DNA from: Bacillota bacterium
GTDB lineage: Bacteria; Bacillota; Limnochordia; Darwinibacteriales; Darwinibacteriaceae
Direction: 5' to 3'
NCBI GenBank assembly: GCA_012520315.1
Contig: JAAYOM010000119.1
Coordinates: forward strand, 1 to 43,665
DNA: 43,665 nucleotides
A program made the translations under genes and the position numbers. Position 1 is the first letter of the stretch. The number at the start of each line of letters is the position of its first letter. Of this stretch, positions 35,848 to 43,512 are shown piece after piece. Below the pieces are notes generated by a model. The model saw only the letters and a program-made list of their open reading frames with translations, did not search any database and was not told where the DNA came from.

Positions 35848-36780
35848 TTAGAGTTTTTCCACAACCCGCAGCTTGGCACTGCGAGCGCGGGCATTAGATT
35901 CTAGCTCCCTTGGAGAAGCCTCAATGGGTTTACGATTGACCAAAGATACCACAGGTTGATTATCACAGACACAAACCGGCAGATCAGGAGGGCAGGTACA
36001 TTTCCCCAAGAGAGATTGAAAGTACTCCTTTACAATGCGATCCTCCAGGGAATGAAATGTAATTACTGCTAAGCGTCCCCCTGGCTGCAGCACTTCCACT
36101 GCCTGCTCCAGGGCCGACTTCAGCGCTTCCAGCTCATCATTTACAGCAATGCGCAATGCTTGAAAGGTGCGCCGTGCCGGGTGGGGTCCTTTGGCCCTGG
36201 CCCCGAGGGGAATCGCCTTTTTTATCACACTTACTAAATCGCCGGTGGTGTTGATTGGACGGCTGGCACGTTCTGCCACGACAAATTCTGCAATTCTGGC
36301 AGCCCACCGTTCTTCACCGTACTCGGAAATAATGCGGTTAAGTTCTCGTTCATCATATGTATTAACAATGGTCCAGGCATTAAGTTCAGAATCCTGATCC
36401 ATTCTCATATCCAAACGTGCATCCTGATGGTAGCTGAAACCTCGTTCTGCATCATCGAGCTGCGGCGAGGACACCCCTATATCCATCAGCACGCCCGCTG
36501 CGGAAGAAATGTTCAACCTGCTCAAGATGGACTTTAGATTGCGGAAGTTATCCTTAACCAGGGTCACCTGGGAAGCATAGGCCGCCAGCCTGTACTTTGC
36601 CCGCTCCAACGCTTCTTTGTCCTGATCGATACATATCAGCCTAATGGATGGTTCTGTGGCTAGAAGGCCCAGACTGTGGCCCGCTCCCCCAAGTGTGCAG
36701 TCCACATAGGTCTCGCCGGGTTGGGGATCAAGGGCATCGATTGTCTCCTGAAGTAAGACAGGTTCATGGGCAAAGTTCAT
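35848..36780 (-). CDS. rsmH: 16S rRNA (cytosine(1402)-N(4))-methyltransferase RsmH (MraW)
   Basis: SAM-dependent methyltransferase of 16S rRNA C1402, 310 residues. Motifs: HEPVLLQETIDAL, YVDCTLGGAGHSLGLL (SAM loop), GVLMDIGVSSPQLDDAERGFSY and ITFHSLEDRIVK. Second gene of the division cluster, 16 nt after mraZ; the ATG follows AGGAGAG. Confidence 0.97.
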   Translation of the reverse strand: MNFAHEPVLLQETIDALDPQPGETYVDCTLGGAGHSLGLLATEPSIRLICIDQDKEALERAKYRLAAYASQVTLVKDNFRNLKSILSRLNISSAAGVLMDIGVSSPQLDDAERGFSYHQDARLDMRMDQDSELNAWTIVNTYDERELNRIISEYGEERWAARIAEFVVAERASRPINTTGDLVSVIKKAIPLGARAKGPHPARRTFQALRIAVNDELEALKSALEQAVEVLQPGGRLAVITFHSLEDRIVKEYFQSLLGKCTCPPDLPVCVCDNQPVVSLVNRKPIEASPRELESNARARSAKLRVVEKL

Positions 36781-36796
36781 CGTTATCTCTCCTGAT

Positions 36797-37228
36797 TCAA
36801 ATTCCCAAATCTACAATGTTTTCGGCAATCTCCTCAAAAGATTCCTGGGCAACATCTACATAAGATCCCCAGCTTTCTTTGCTCCAGATTTCAACACGGC
36901 TGGAAACGCCGATCACCACAGCATCCTTTTCAATCGAGGCAAATTCTCTCAGGTTCTGGGGTATATTAATTCTGCCCTGTTTATCTAACTCGCACTCGGT
37001 AGCACCTGAAAAGAGAAAGCGCACAAACTGACGAGCATCCCGCTTGGTTAAGGGCAGCGTCTTAAGTTTTTCCTCTAGAACAAACCACTCATCTTTGGGA
37101 AAGAGAAACAGACAATTATCCAAACCTCTGGTAATAACAGCCCCTTCACCCAGTTCTTCACGGAATTTTGCAGGAATGATCAAACGACCCTTGGCATCGA
37201 GGCCATGTTGATACTCGCCCATGAACAT
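36797..37228 (-). CDS. mraZ: Transcriptional regulator MraZ
   Basis: DNA-binding protein of 143 residues made of two SpoVT-AbrB-like half domains ([22 protein letters not shown] and [20 protein letters not shown]). It assembles as a ring that binds direct repeats ahead of its own gene and controls the division cluster. I chose the ATG at 37228 (GAGGAG 8 nt upstream). Three matching repeats lie 25 bp upstream. Confidence 0.95.
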   Translation of the reverse strand: MFMGEYQHGLDAKGRLIIPAKFREELGEGAVITRGLDNCLFLFPKDEWFVLEEKLKTLPLTKRDARQFVRFLFSGATECELDKQGRINIPQNLREFASIEKDAVVIGVSSRVEIWSKESWGSYVDVAQESFEEIAENIVDLGI

Positions 37229-37252
37229 CCCCGCCACTCCTCTCCGAAAAGC

Positions 37253-37282
37253 CCCCCACTTTCCCCCACTTACTACCACTTT
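37253..37282 (-). promoter_or_regulatory. MraZ operator: three 10-bp direct repeats
   Basis: On the minus strand AAAGTGGTAG, TAAGTGGGGG and AAAGTGGGGG follow one another without gaps. The period of 10 bp and the AAAGTGK core match the MraZ-box array described for Mollicutes/Firmicutes. They overlap the region just downstream of the predicted -10. Confidence 0.8.
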
Positions 37283-37310
37283 ATTGTCCTATTCGCCCCT
37301 TGCCGATCAA
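37283..37310 (-). promoter_or_regulatory. Promoter of the mraZ-led division cluster
   Basis: -35 TTGATC (37305-37310), 16-bp spacer, -10 GACAAT (37283-37288). Each hexamer matches the SigA consensus at four of six positions. The -10 directly abuts the MraZ boxes, which fits repression by MraZ. Confidence 0.45.
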
Positions 37311-37352
37311 TTCCTGCTTGATTTTCGGAAAAACTTCATAAAAATACATAGC

Positions 37353-37382
37353 AAAAAACCTGGATACACAAAGGTATCCAGG
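37353..37382 (-). terminator. Terminator of RNase P RNA
   Basis: On the minus strand CCTGGATAC pairs with GTATCCAGG (37359-37382), followed by TTTTTTG. It lies ~10 nt past the end of the rnpB helix P1 and separates rnpB from the mraZ promoter. Confidence 0.9.
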
Positions 37383-37392
37383 CTCCTATTCT

Positions 37393-37735
37393 GGTCTGAG
37401 TGAACCGATAAGCCGAGTTCTGTCGTGGATGATCATCTATCTAGGACTTTAGTTGCCTAAAGCCTCGTGCGGTCAACCCGGAAGTATAACGAGGCGGGCC
37501 ACCTCTTCTCCCCTATTTGACCTTGCTCCGAATGGGGTTTACCTAGCCAGTTAGTCACCTAACCGCTGGTGAGCTCTTACCTCACCTTTTCATCCTTACC
37601 TTGTCTGCAAGGCGGTTTGTTTCTGTGGCACTAGCCTTGGAGTTGCCTCCACTGGGCGTTACCCAGCATTCTGCCCTGAGGAGCTCGGACTTTCCTCAGA
37701 GGATTGCTCCTCCGCGATCACCTAGTTCACTCAGC
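37393..37735 (-). ncRNA. rnpB: RNase P RNA, bacterial type A
   Basis: Catalytic RNA that trims tRNA 5' ends. Helix P1 is formed by CTGAGTGAAC at the 5' end and GTTCACTCAG at the 3' end. The universal cores are present on the minus strand: GAGGAAAGTCCGAGCTC (P4 5' side), ACAGAAACAAACCGCC and GGTAAGGATGAAAAGGTG, and the 3' end CGACAGAACTCGGCTTATCG. The last resembles the E. coli (type A) RNA rather than the Bacillus type B fold. Ends are approximate, inferred from P1, the promoter and the terminator. Confidence 0.95.
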
Positions 37736-37741
37736 AAGCTA

Positions 37742-37750
37742 AGTATAACA
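37742..37750 (-). promoter_or_regulatory. Extended -10 promoter of rnpB
   Basis: TGTTATACT on the minus strand is an extended -10 (TGnTATACT) placed 7 nt before the predicted RNA start. No good -35 is seen. Confidence 0.5.
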
Positions 37751-37764
37751 CAGTTTGCTCTGTT

Positions 37765-38544
37765 TTAAAAGGAAAACGGATTGGTACTAGTATCCTGCAA
37801 TATGCGGATATGTTTGCCGAAAGTGCGCTGGAGGTACCCGGCTACCTCCCTTACCATTAACTGCTCGGTGGAAAAGTGTCCGGCATCTACCACAGCAAGC
37901 CCCAGGCCGAGGGCATCCATGGCATCGTGATAAGAAACGTCGCCAGTGACCAACACATCGGCACCGGCTGCCTTGGCATGTTGCATGAAATCTCCGCCCG
38001 ATCCCCCCACAACGGCAACCTTGGTGACCGTCCGCTCCCTGTCGCCCACCACGCGAACCTGAACATCCCAGAGTGCCTCCAATCGCTCCGCATAAGCCCC
38101 CAAACTCATGGGGCAGATCCTCCCGATGCGACCTAGCCCTGCGTTGCTGTCATGGGCCGGAACAAGCACTTGCTGTTCTTCCAGCCCGGCCTCGACGGCC
38201 AACCAATGGTTGAGACCGCGCTCTGCTTGATCAAGATTTGTGTGGGCAACATACACAGATAGATCATGTTTCAGCAGCGTGGAGATAAGGGCTCCCTCCG
38301 GAGTATCAGTTCTAATCTGCCTCATAGGCCTAAAGATCACTGGGTGGTGGGCAACAATCAAGTCTACCCCATGTTCAACCGCCTTTTGTACTGTATCCAT
38401 TGTGACGGTGAGCGCCACTAGCACTGCAGCAATCGGCTTTTGCGGCTCGCCGATCTGCAGCCCAACATTATCCCAGTCAAGAGCCAGCTCCAGCGGGGCC
38501 AGTTCTTCCATTCGCCGACAAAAGTCTGCAAGCTTGTACGTCAT
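37765..38544 (-). CDS. Nif3-like dinuclear metal centre hexameric protein (YbgI/YqfO family)
   Basis: A 259-residue Nif3 protein: opening LDWDNVGLQIGEP, metal-binding IVAHHPVIFRP, HTNLDQAERGLN, and the C-terminal GVVDAGHFSTEQL-like motif (AVVDAGHFSTEQLMV). It is the short form without the extra PII-like insert of Bacillus YqfO. The family is annotated as GTP cyclohydrolase 1 type 2, though the true reaction is unsettled. The ATG follows GGAGG. It ends 30 nt before rnpB. Confidence 0.9.
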   Translation of the reverse strand: MTYKLADFCRRMEELAPLELALDWDNVGLQIGEPQKPIAAVLVALTVTMDTVQKAVEHGVDLIVAHHPVIFRPMRQIRTDTPEGALISTLLKHDLSVYVAHTNLDQAERGLNHWLAVEAGLEEQQVLVPAHDSNAGLGRIGRICPMSLGAYAERLEALWDVQVRVVGDRERTVTKVAVVGGSGGDFMQHAKAAGADVLVTGDVSYHDAMDALGLGLAVVDAGHFSTEQLMVREVAGYLQRTFGKHIRILQDTSTNPFSF

Positions 38545-38641
38545 TTCAATAAACCTCCGTTTCTGTCACAGTCTTTTGTGTTGTCTCCCCAAGCACCAAA
38601 CACATGTTGCCAGAAAAACATAGATTTTCCCGGGTGGACAT

Positions 38642-38649
38642 GCTATAAT
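38642..38649 (+). promoter_or_regulatory. Extended -10 promoter for the E2-like gene
   Basis: GCTATAAT preceded by T gives TGCTATAAT, a perfect -10 with extension. The -35 is weak. The predicted transcript starts ~20 nt before the ATG at 38678. Confidence 0.5.
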
Positions 38650-38677
38650 GGTGTCAAAAAGTACCCTAGGAGGCACT

Positions 38678-39538
38678 ATGAAACGTAGCGACGGTGTGTT
38701 ACTCAAGTCCTTGGACCCTTTTGTGAAAATCATCCCATATATTATGGAGAGGCGCAGCGACGCCCAGAATTTCGCTAAACGTCTTGTGTGCGTCGATTCT
38801 GTTGATCGATACATCCAGGAAAAAAAGAAACAGGGCATAAGGATCAGTTACCTGCATCTTTTCATCGCCGCCTATGTCAGGGTAATCGATGAGAGACCCC
38901 AACTGAACCGTTTCATCATGAACAGCAGAATCTATCAAAGAAACAATATCTGCATCTCCATGGCAATCAAGCGTTCCCTCCGATCCGATGATGACGAGGA
39001 GACAACGGTTAAGTTCGAATTTACAGGCAAAGAAAACATTTTCGAAGTCATCGAGATAGTAGATAACCTGATAGCCGAAGCAATAGCAGCAGACGCCGAT
39101 ACTGACACAGATAAGCTGGCGGCATTGATCATGTCGATGCCCGGTATCGTCACCAAGCTCCTGGTCAAAACGATCAAGCTGATGGATCGCTGGAACATGC
39201 TGCCGGCGAGCGTGATTAAGGCTAGCCCCTTTCATACAACGCTCTTTTTTACCTATTTGAAGTCAATTAACACCAATTATATCTATCACCATTTATACGA
39301 TTTTGGCACTACAGGTCTTTTTGTGGCCTTAGGAAAACCGAGCGTTCTGCCTGTCGTGCAAAATGGCCAGGTTGTAGCCAAGAGATGCTGTGAAATCGGC
39401 TATACCATGGATGAGAGAATCTGTGACGGACTGTATTTTTCCCGTTCCTTCAAACTCTTAGAGAAGTACTTGGAAAACCCCCATCTGCTGGAAAGCAGAG
39501 ACAATTCACGAGCAAAACAAGTAGAGCAAGTAGGCTAA
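38678..39538 (+). CDS. 2-oxoacid dehydrogenase E2-like acyltransferase-fold protein, probably inactive
   Basis: A 286-residue protein with the chloramphenicol acetyltransferase/E2 catalytic-domain fold pattern: ISYLHLFIAAYVRVIDERPQLNRFI near the N-terminus, NICISMAIKRSL, and a C-terminal GLFVALGKPS...YTMDERICDG segment. In active enzymes the last motif is HxxxDG; here the His position is Glu (ERICDG), so acyl transfer is unlikely. There is no lipoyl or E1/E3-binding domain. The ATG at 38678 has AGGAGG 5 nt upstream. It stands alone with its own promoter and hairpin. Its role is unknown. Confidence 0.7.
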   Translation: MKRSDGVLLKSLDPFVKIIPYIMERRSDAQNFAKRLVCVDSVDRYIQEKKKQGIRISYLHLFIAAYVRVIDERPQLNRFIMNSRIYQRNNICISMAIKRSLRSDDDEETTVKFEFTGKENIFEVIEIVDNLIAEAIAADADTDTDKLAALIMSMPGIVTKLLVKTIKLMDRWNMLPASVIKASPFHTTLFFTYLKSINTNYIYHHLYDFGTTGLFVALGKPSVLPVVQNGQVVAKRCCEIGYTMDERICDGLYFSRSFKLLEKYLENPHLLESRDNSRAKQVEQVG

Positions 39539-39552
39539 GTCTTTGCCAGTCG

Positions 39553-39590
39553 AACCCCAGAGGTAAAAACCTTTGGGGTTCTTACTTTTG
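39553..39590 (+). terminator. Terminator hairpin after the E2-like gene
   Basis: AACCCCAGAGGT pairs with ACCTTTGGGGTT (one mismatch) around an AAAA loop, followed by CTTACTTTTG. It lies between convergent genes and may work both ways, though the T-run is only on the plus side and imperfect. Confidence 0.65.
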
Positions 39591-40736
39591 CCCCTTTGCC
39601 TGAATCAGCCGTTCATAGCGTTCGAGAGCCTGTGCGACAATTTCCTTCCAGGGCTTGGGGATTGTGCGGCGGGCAGCCAAGCCAATTTGACGAAGCTCGT
39701 CAAGATGATCCAGCGCCCAGGCGATCCGCTCCGCCATATCATTCGTCGTATCTTCAGCCAGCAGACCATTCATGCCGTCACGTACGACCTCGGCTGCGCT
39801 TGAACCCGCGGCTAAAAGTGCAGGAGTCCCCACTGCAGCCGCTTCACGCACGACCATGGGGGCATTATCATAGAGCGACGGAAACACTAACAAGTCTGCT
39901 CGGTCATAGAGACCCTGCAGCAGTTGTCCATCACTGATGTGACCTGTGTAAACAACCACCCCATCCAGCCCTAGAGATGACGCAAATTCCTTAATTTCCC
40001 TTTCTGAGGGGCCTTGGCCGGCCATGACCAAGCGAAATTCTCGCCCTTCTTTCGCCAGGACGCTTACGGCTTCCAGGATCCTTCGAATATTCTTTTTCCA
40101 GTTCATCTGCCCAACAAACAGCAGCACAGGAAAGTCAGCGAGGGCGAAACGTTCCTCCACTACTTGGGCCGCGGCGGGATCCGGTTCTTTGGAATCCGTT
40201 CCATTCTCCATTATTTCAATCTGACCCCTGTATCCGTAGTCCTTAAGTACTTGAGCTGTAGAACTGCTGACAGCCCAAACCTGATCACATTTCGCAAAGA
40301 AGTCAACCACAAATTTCGTGCCCAGCTTGGCCAAGGTTTTGCTCCTAGTCAGCTGATAGAAATCATCATAATACTTTGAATGGAAGGTAGCAACCAGGGG
40401 AATCCCGCGCTTGCGGGCAACTTTGAGTGCCTCCCGCCCCGCTACAAAAGGGCTGTGAGCATGGACGATATCCAGCTCAATCTCTGCCAGCCGCCTGCGA
40501 TAGGCCAGATCAAGTGCAGGAAGTCCCGACCGGTATTGGGGATTCTTGGGCACAGGCAGACTCTTGTAATCCACTATTTCAAATGAAAATTCTTGCCCAG
40601 CAACATCTTTCTGCCAGGGGGCGATTACATAACAAGCCTCACAAAGCTCCCCCATGGTGTACGCGTAATGGCTGACCACCCTGCCTACGCCATCAACTAC
40701 TGGGAGAAAGGTATCGGTAAACTGGCCAACTTTCAC
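39582..40736 (-). CDS. Family GT4 glycosyltransferase
   Basis: Retaining GT-B glycosyltransferase of 384 residues. N-terminal GQFTDTFLPVVDGVGRVV, acceptor-side HAHSPFVAGREAL and TFHSKYYDDFYQ, and the donor-binding VGQMNWKKNIRRILEA and FPSLYDNAPMVVREAAAVGTPAL (the E-x7-E region). The overall pattern resembles enzymes that glycosylate diacylglycerol or phosphatidylinositol to make glycolipids, so a membrane-lipid substrate is plausible but not shown. The GTG start follows AGGAGG at 10 nt. Confidence 0.85.
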   Translation of the reverse strand: MKVGQFTDTFLPVVDGVGRVVSHYAYTMGELCEACYVIAPWQKDVAGQEFSFEIVDYKSLPVPKNPQYRSGLPALDLAYRRRLAEIELDIVHAHSPFVAGREALKVARKRGIPLVATFHSKYYDDFYQLTRSKTLAKLGTKFVVDFFAKCDQVWAVSSSTAQVLKDYGYRGQIEIMENGTDSKEPDPAAAQVVEERFALADFPVLLFVGQMNWKKNIRRILEAVSVLAKEGREFRLVMAGQGPSEREIKEFASSLGLDGVVVYTGHISDGQLLQGLYDRADLLVFPSLYDNAPMVVREAAAVGTPALLAAGSSAAEVVRDGMNGLLAEDTTNDMAERIAWALDHLDELRQIGLAARRTIPKPWKEIVAQALERYERLIQAKGQK

Positions 40737-40774
40737 TAGACATCGTCCTCCTCTAACTTAGCCTTGATCTTTGT

Positions 40775-42025
40775 CTAATCTCGCGGTAAGTCGAGCGCTC
40801 CACTTATCAGCGGCGGAAGAATCGTGTCGCGCAAGTTGGCTAGAACTTCCGACTCTGATGCGAGAGAATAAACTTTAGCTTCTAGAGCTTCCATAAGCTC
40901 GTTAAACTCTTCCACGATCCCTCTGGGGGGTAAGGCAATTAATGTGTTCTTCAGAAAGCGCTGTAAATCAAAATTCTTAATGCCGGTAGTCCCGTTTTCG
41001 TAACCGAACATCCGTCCCTGCCCATACAGGTAAAGCCAGAAGTGGTATAAAAAAATGCTGTAGGGCGACTTCACAGCCAAAGCGCTGCAGAAATTCGTGC
41101 AGATCAGGTCCGCATCGAATCTGTTTAGTAAGTGCCTTGAGATCCTGGCGATCCGTCCTGTACTCTGGACTGGTGATCCTCCCGAGATTTCCACCACCAA
41201 ATTGTCGGCTTGCAGCCGCTTTCCTAATAGATTTCTGGTCTGGATGTACCTGACCGGAATCTTCCCTTTGCTTCCCTGCTGCACATCGGGCAGATCAGTA
41301 CCTCGAATGCACCCTACCTTTTGGATGAAATTCCCCTCCGGCTCAGCCTTTCCCCAATCACCTGCAAATGTTGAGACAACCATGTCTAAAATGGAGACAA
41401 TCTGCCACCCCTTGGGGATTAACCCCAGTTCACTCTGGACAAATCCGCAACTTCTGAAAGGCGCAAAATCCACAAACCAGCGCTTGAAAATCAGCTGTGC
41501 CTGTTCTTCCAAGTTACGGCAAACTCGGTCATTGACAGCAATTTTCCTATCTAAGCAGGCTAAAGTGTCTGCAAACGCACACTGCACATCTAAAGGCGGT
41601 TTCTTGGCCATATAGCCCATGATTGCGTCCTTGTCCCCCCGCGGCATTTTCGTTCCTTTCGCGGTGGCAGTCATATAGGCAAAAAACGCATCAGATGATA
41701 ACAAATAGTATAAGTAAGGCGCATGAGTACCGTCCCTCGCCTGCATCACCAGAACATCATTAGAACAGCCGCCCTCCCTGGTGGCCAACCATATTTTCTT
41801 AAAGTAAGGGCGGATATTAGAGACAAGGACATCACCCGGATAGAACTTGCTCGCAGTCTTGGCCTTGGGCAAGCCGTCTGCGGCCCTGATACCGCCCTTT
41901 TCGGGCAGCATGTTGGCGGTTGAAATGTAGTTTGATGTGGTTAACTTACCCACCTCAATCCTCTCATGTCGATATGTGCAAATTTGGGAAAGTTCAACAG
42001 TTTCCCACTCCAACTCAGGCCTCAT
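40775..42025 (-). CDS. hsdS: Orphan type I restriction-modification specificity subunit (HsdS)
   Basis: A 416-residue specificity subunit with two target-recognition domains (about 1-130 and 205-345), each followed by a conserved helical spacer (PPLDVQCAFADTLACLDRKIAVNDRVCRNLEEQAQLIFKRWFVDF for the first; EEFNELMEALEAKVYSLASESEVLANLRDTILPPLISG for the second). Together they define a bipartite DNA site. Normally HsdS works only with HsdM (and HsdR), but neither lies next to it: the neighbours are a glycosyltransferase and a tRNA. The reading frame is full length. The ATG follows AGGGGGT. Confidence 0.9.
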   Translation of the reverse strand: MRPELEWETVELSQICTYRHERIEVGKLTTSNYISTANMLPEKGGIRAADGLPKAKTASKFYPGDVLVSNIRPYFKKIWLATREGGCSNDVLVMQARDGTHAPYLYYLLSSDAFFAYMTATAKGTKMPRGDKDAIMGYMAKKPPLDVQCAFADTLACLDRKIAVNDRVCRNLEEQAQLIFKRWFVDFAPFRSCGFVQSELGLIPKGWQIVSILDMVVSTFAGDWGKAEPEGNFIQKVGCIRGTDLPDVQQGSKGKIPVRYIQTRNLLGKRLQADNLVVEISGGSPVQSTGRIARISRHLLNRFDADLICTNFCSALAVKSPYSIFLYHFWLYLYGQGRMFGYENGTTGIKNFDLQRFLKNTLIALPPRGIVEEFNELMEALEAKVYSLASESEVLANLRDTILPPLISGALDLPRD

Positions 42026-42076
42026 ACACGCTACCCCCTGTCTGTTGTTATTTCCACAACCACTCTTCCTTGTCCT

Positions 42077-42102
42077 GCTGCCCCGCCCCTGCTAGGGGCA
42101 GC
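42077..42102. repeat. GC-rich inverted repeat upstream of hsdS
   Basis: GCTGCCCC (42077-42084) and GGGGCAGC (42095-42102) form an 8-bp stem with a 10-nt loop, between the tRNA terminator and hsdS. No T-run follows. It might shield the hsdS leader or be a leftover of insertion. Confidence 0.45.
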
Positions 42103-42121
42103 ACTTCGAATTCTGTTTCGG

Positions 42122-42175
42122 AAAACAGAAAAGACTGCTTCCAAAGCACCCTGCAAGGACACTTTTTGGCAGTCT
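42122..42175 (-). terminator. Terminator of the tRNA gene
   Basis: AGACTGC (42169-42175 read on the minus strand) pairs with GCAGTCT (42132-42138), with inner pairing of CCAAA and TTTGG, followed by TTTTCTGTTTT on the minus strand. Confidence 0.7.
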
Positions 42176-42189
42176 CTCATTCTCGTTAT

Positions 42190-42265
42190 TGGTGGACCCC
42201 CTGGGACTTGAACCCAGGACCAACGGATTATGAGTCCGCTGCTCTGACCACTGAGCTAGGGGTCC
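42190..42265 (-). tRNA. tRNA with anticodon CAT, probably tRNA-Ile2
   Basis: A complete 76-nt cloverleaf with encoded CCA: acceptor GGACCCC/GGGGTCC, D-arm TAGCTCAGTGGTCAGAGCA, anticodon loop CTCATAA, and T-arm with GGTTCAAGTCC. The loop CTCATAA is typical of tRNA-Ile2, whose C34 becomes lysidine to read AUA. Elongator tRNA-Met usually has TTCATAC. It has its own promoter and terminator. Confidence 0.92.
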
Positions 42266-42276
42266 AACACTGGTTT

Positions 42277-42306
42277 ATTATAAGGGAACAACGTACGTTT
42301 TGTCAA
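42277..42306 (-). promoter_or_regulatory. Consensus SigA promoter of the tRNA gene
   Basis: A perfect -35 TTGACA (42301-42306) and perfect -10 TATAAT (42277-42282), 18 bp apart, on the minus strand, starting about 5 nt before the mature tRNA. It lies just past the rpoD stop, as expected for a strongly expressed stable RNA. Confidence 0.85.
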
Positions 42307-42346
42307 GTTCAGATCTGCATTATGCGGTTCAAGAACAGTGTGCCTG

Positions 42347-43489
42347 TTATTGCTCCAAGAAATCTTTCAGCTTCTTGCTGCGGCTCGGATGGCGCAGCTT
42401 GCGCAGTGCTTTCGCCTCAATCTGTCTGATCCGCTCACGGGTCACCCCAAAGACCTGTCCAACCTCTTCTAAAGTTCGGCCCCGACCGTCATCCAAACCG
42501 AAACGCAGTCTCAGCACCTGCTGTTCTCTCGGGGTCAATGATTCTAAGACTTCCCCCAGCTGCTCCTGCAACATAGTGAAAGCAGCTGCCTCTGCCGGTG
42601 CTGTGGCTTCCTGGTCTTCGATAAAGTCACCAAGATGGCTGTCTTCCTCTTCTCCAATCGGAGTTTCTAAGGATACCGGTTCCTGGGCAATTTTCATAAT
42701 CTCCCGCACCCGTTCTGCCGGCAGATCCATCTCTTCTGCAATCTCTTCGGGAGTAGGCGCCCGTCCTAACTCCTGGAGCAACTGCCGAGAAATGCGAGTC
42801 AGCTTATTAATAGTTTCCACCATGTGCACTGGAATTCTAATGGTCCGTGCCTGATCTGCAATTGATCTTGTTATCGCCTGACGAATCCACCAAGTGGCAT
42901 AGGTGCTGAACTTAAAACCTTTACGATAATCAAACTTTTCAACAGCCTTGATCAGTCCAAGATTCCCTTCTTGAATAAGATCCAGAAAGTGCATCCCCCG
43001 ACCTACATAACGTTTGGCAATACTCACAACCAAGCGCAAATTCGCCTCAGCTAGCTTGCGTTTAGCCTCTTCGCTGCCAGCTTCAATGCCTTTAGCCAGC
43101 TCTACCTCTTCTTCAGCAGTCAGCAGGGGAACTCGCCCAATTTCCTTGAGATACATGCGCACGGGATCATCTAATCCTATGCCTTCAGGCACTGACAGAT
43201 CATAATCTTCGCTCTCATCAACATCGTCGGCATCATCACCTACGACGTCATTCTCTATGGGCTCATCGTCAGTCATGTCATCTCCACCAGGATGGGGAAT
43301 CACGTCAACACCCATGGCTGAAAAACTCTCATAAATCTCATCTATCTGTTCAGGCATGAGTTCAATGTCTTGAAGACTGTCCATGATTTCGCGGTAAGTA
43401 ACCATACCGCGTTTTTTTGCTTTGGCCATAAGTTGGTTGATTGCAGCTCGATGTTCATCAGCAACGCTTGCTTCTCTCTTGTTCAACAT
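42347..43489 (-). CDS. rpoD: RNA polymerase primary sigma factor SigA (RpoD)
   Basis: Housekeeping sigma factor, 380 residues. Region 1.1 is present (ATYRE-type [27 protein letters not shown]), then an acidic linker (about 68-97), region 1.2 ([21 protein letters not shown]), region 2 with the -10 reader [17 protein letters not shown], region 3, and region 4.2 [32 protein letters not shown]. The ATG follows AAAGGGGG. It lies 23 nt after a probable dnaG, the classical dnaG-rpoD order. Confidence 0.97.
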   Translation of the reverse strand: MLNKREASVADEHRAAINQLMAKAKKRGMVTYREIMDSLQDIELMPEQIDEIYESFSAMGVDVIPHPGGDDMTDDEPIENDVVGDDADDVDESEDYDLSVPEGIGLDDPVRMYLKEIGRVPLLTAEEEVELAKGIEAGSEEAKRKLAEANLRLVVSIAKRYVGRGMHFLDLIQEGNLGLIKAVEKFDYRKGFKFSTYATWWIRQAITRSIADQARTIRIPVHMVETINKLTRISRQLLQELGRAPTPEEIAEEMDLPAERVREIMKIAQEPVSLETPIGEEEDSHLGDFIEDQEATAPAEAAAFTMLQEQLGEVLESLTPREQQVLRLRFGLDDGRGRTLEEVGQVFGVTRERIRQIEAKALRKLRHPSRSKKLKDFLEQ

Positions 43490-43512
43490 GACAACCCCCT
43501 TTCCTGCGGATG

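Noticed and set aside
37405-37735. A protein-coding gene in the 500-bp gap upstream of mraZ
   Set aside because: The conserved RNase P RNA core sequences explain the region; no sizeable frame has coding character.
42132-42265. Duplicated tRNA 3' end (att site) marking an integrated element around hsdS
   Set aside because: I found no second copy of the tRNA 3' end nearby and no integrase, so an element boundary cannot be supported.
41966-42429. Plus-strand ORFs across the tRNA and rpoD 3' end
   Set aside because: They run antisense through a tRNA, terminator and rpoD and have no family resemblance.
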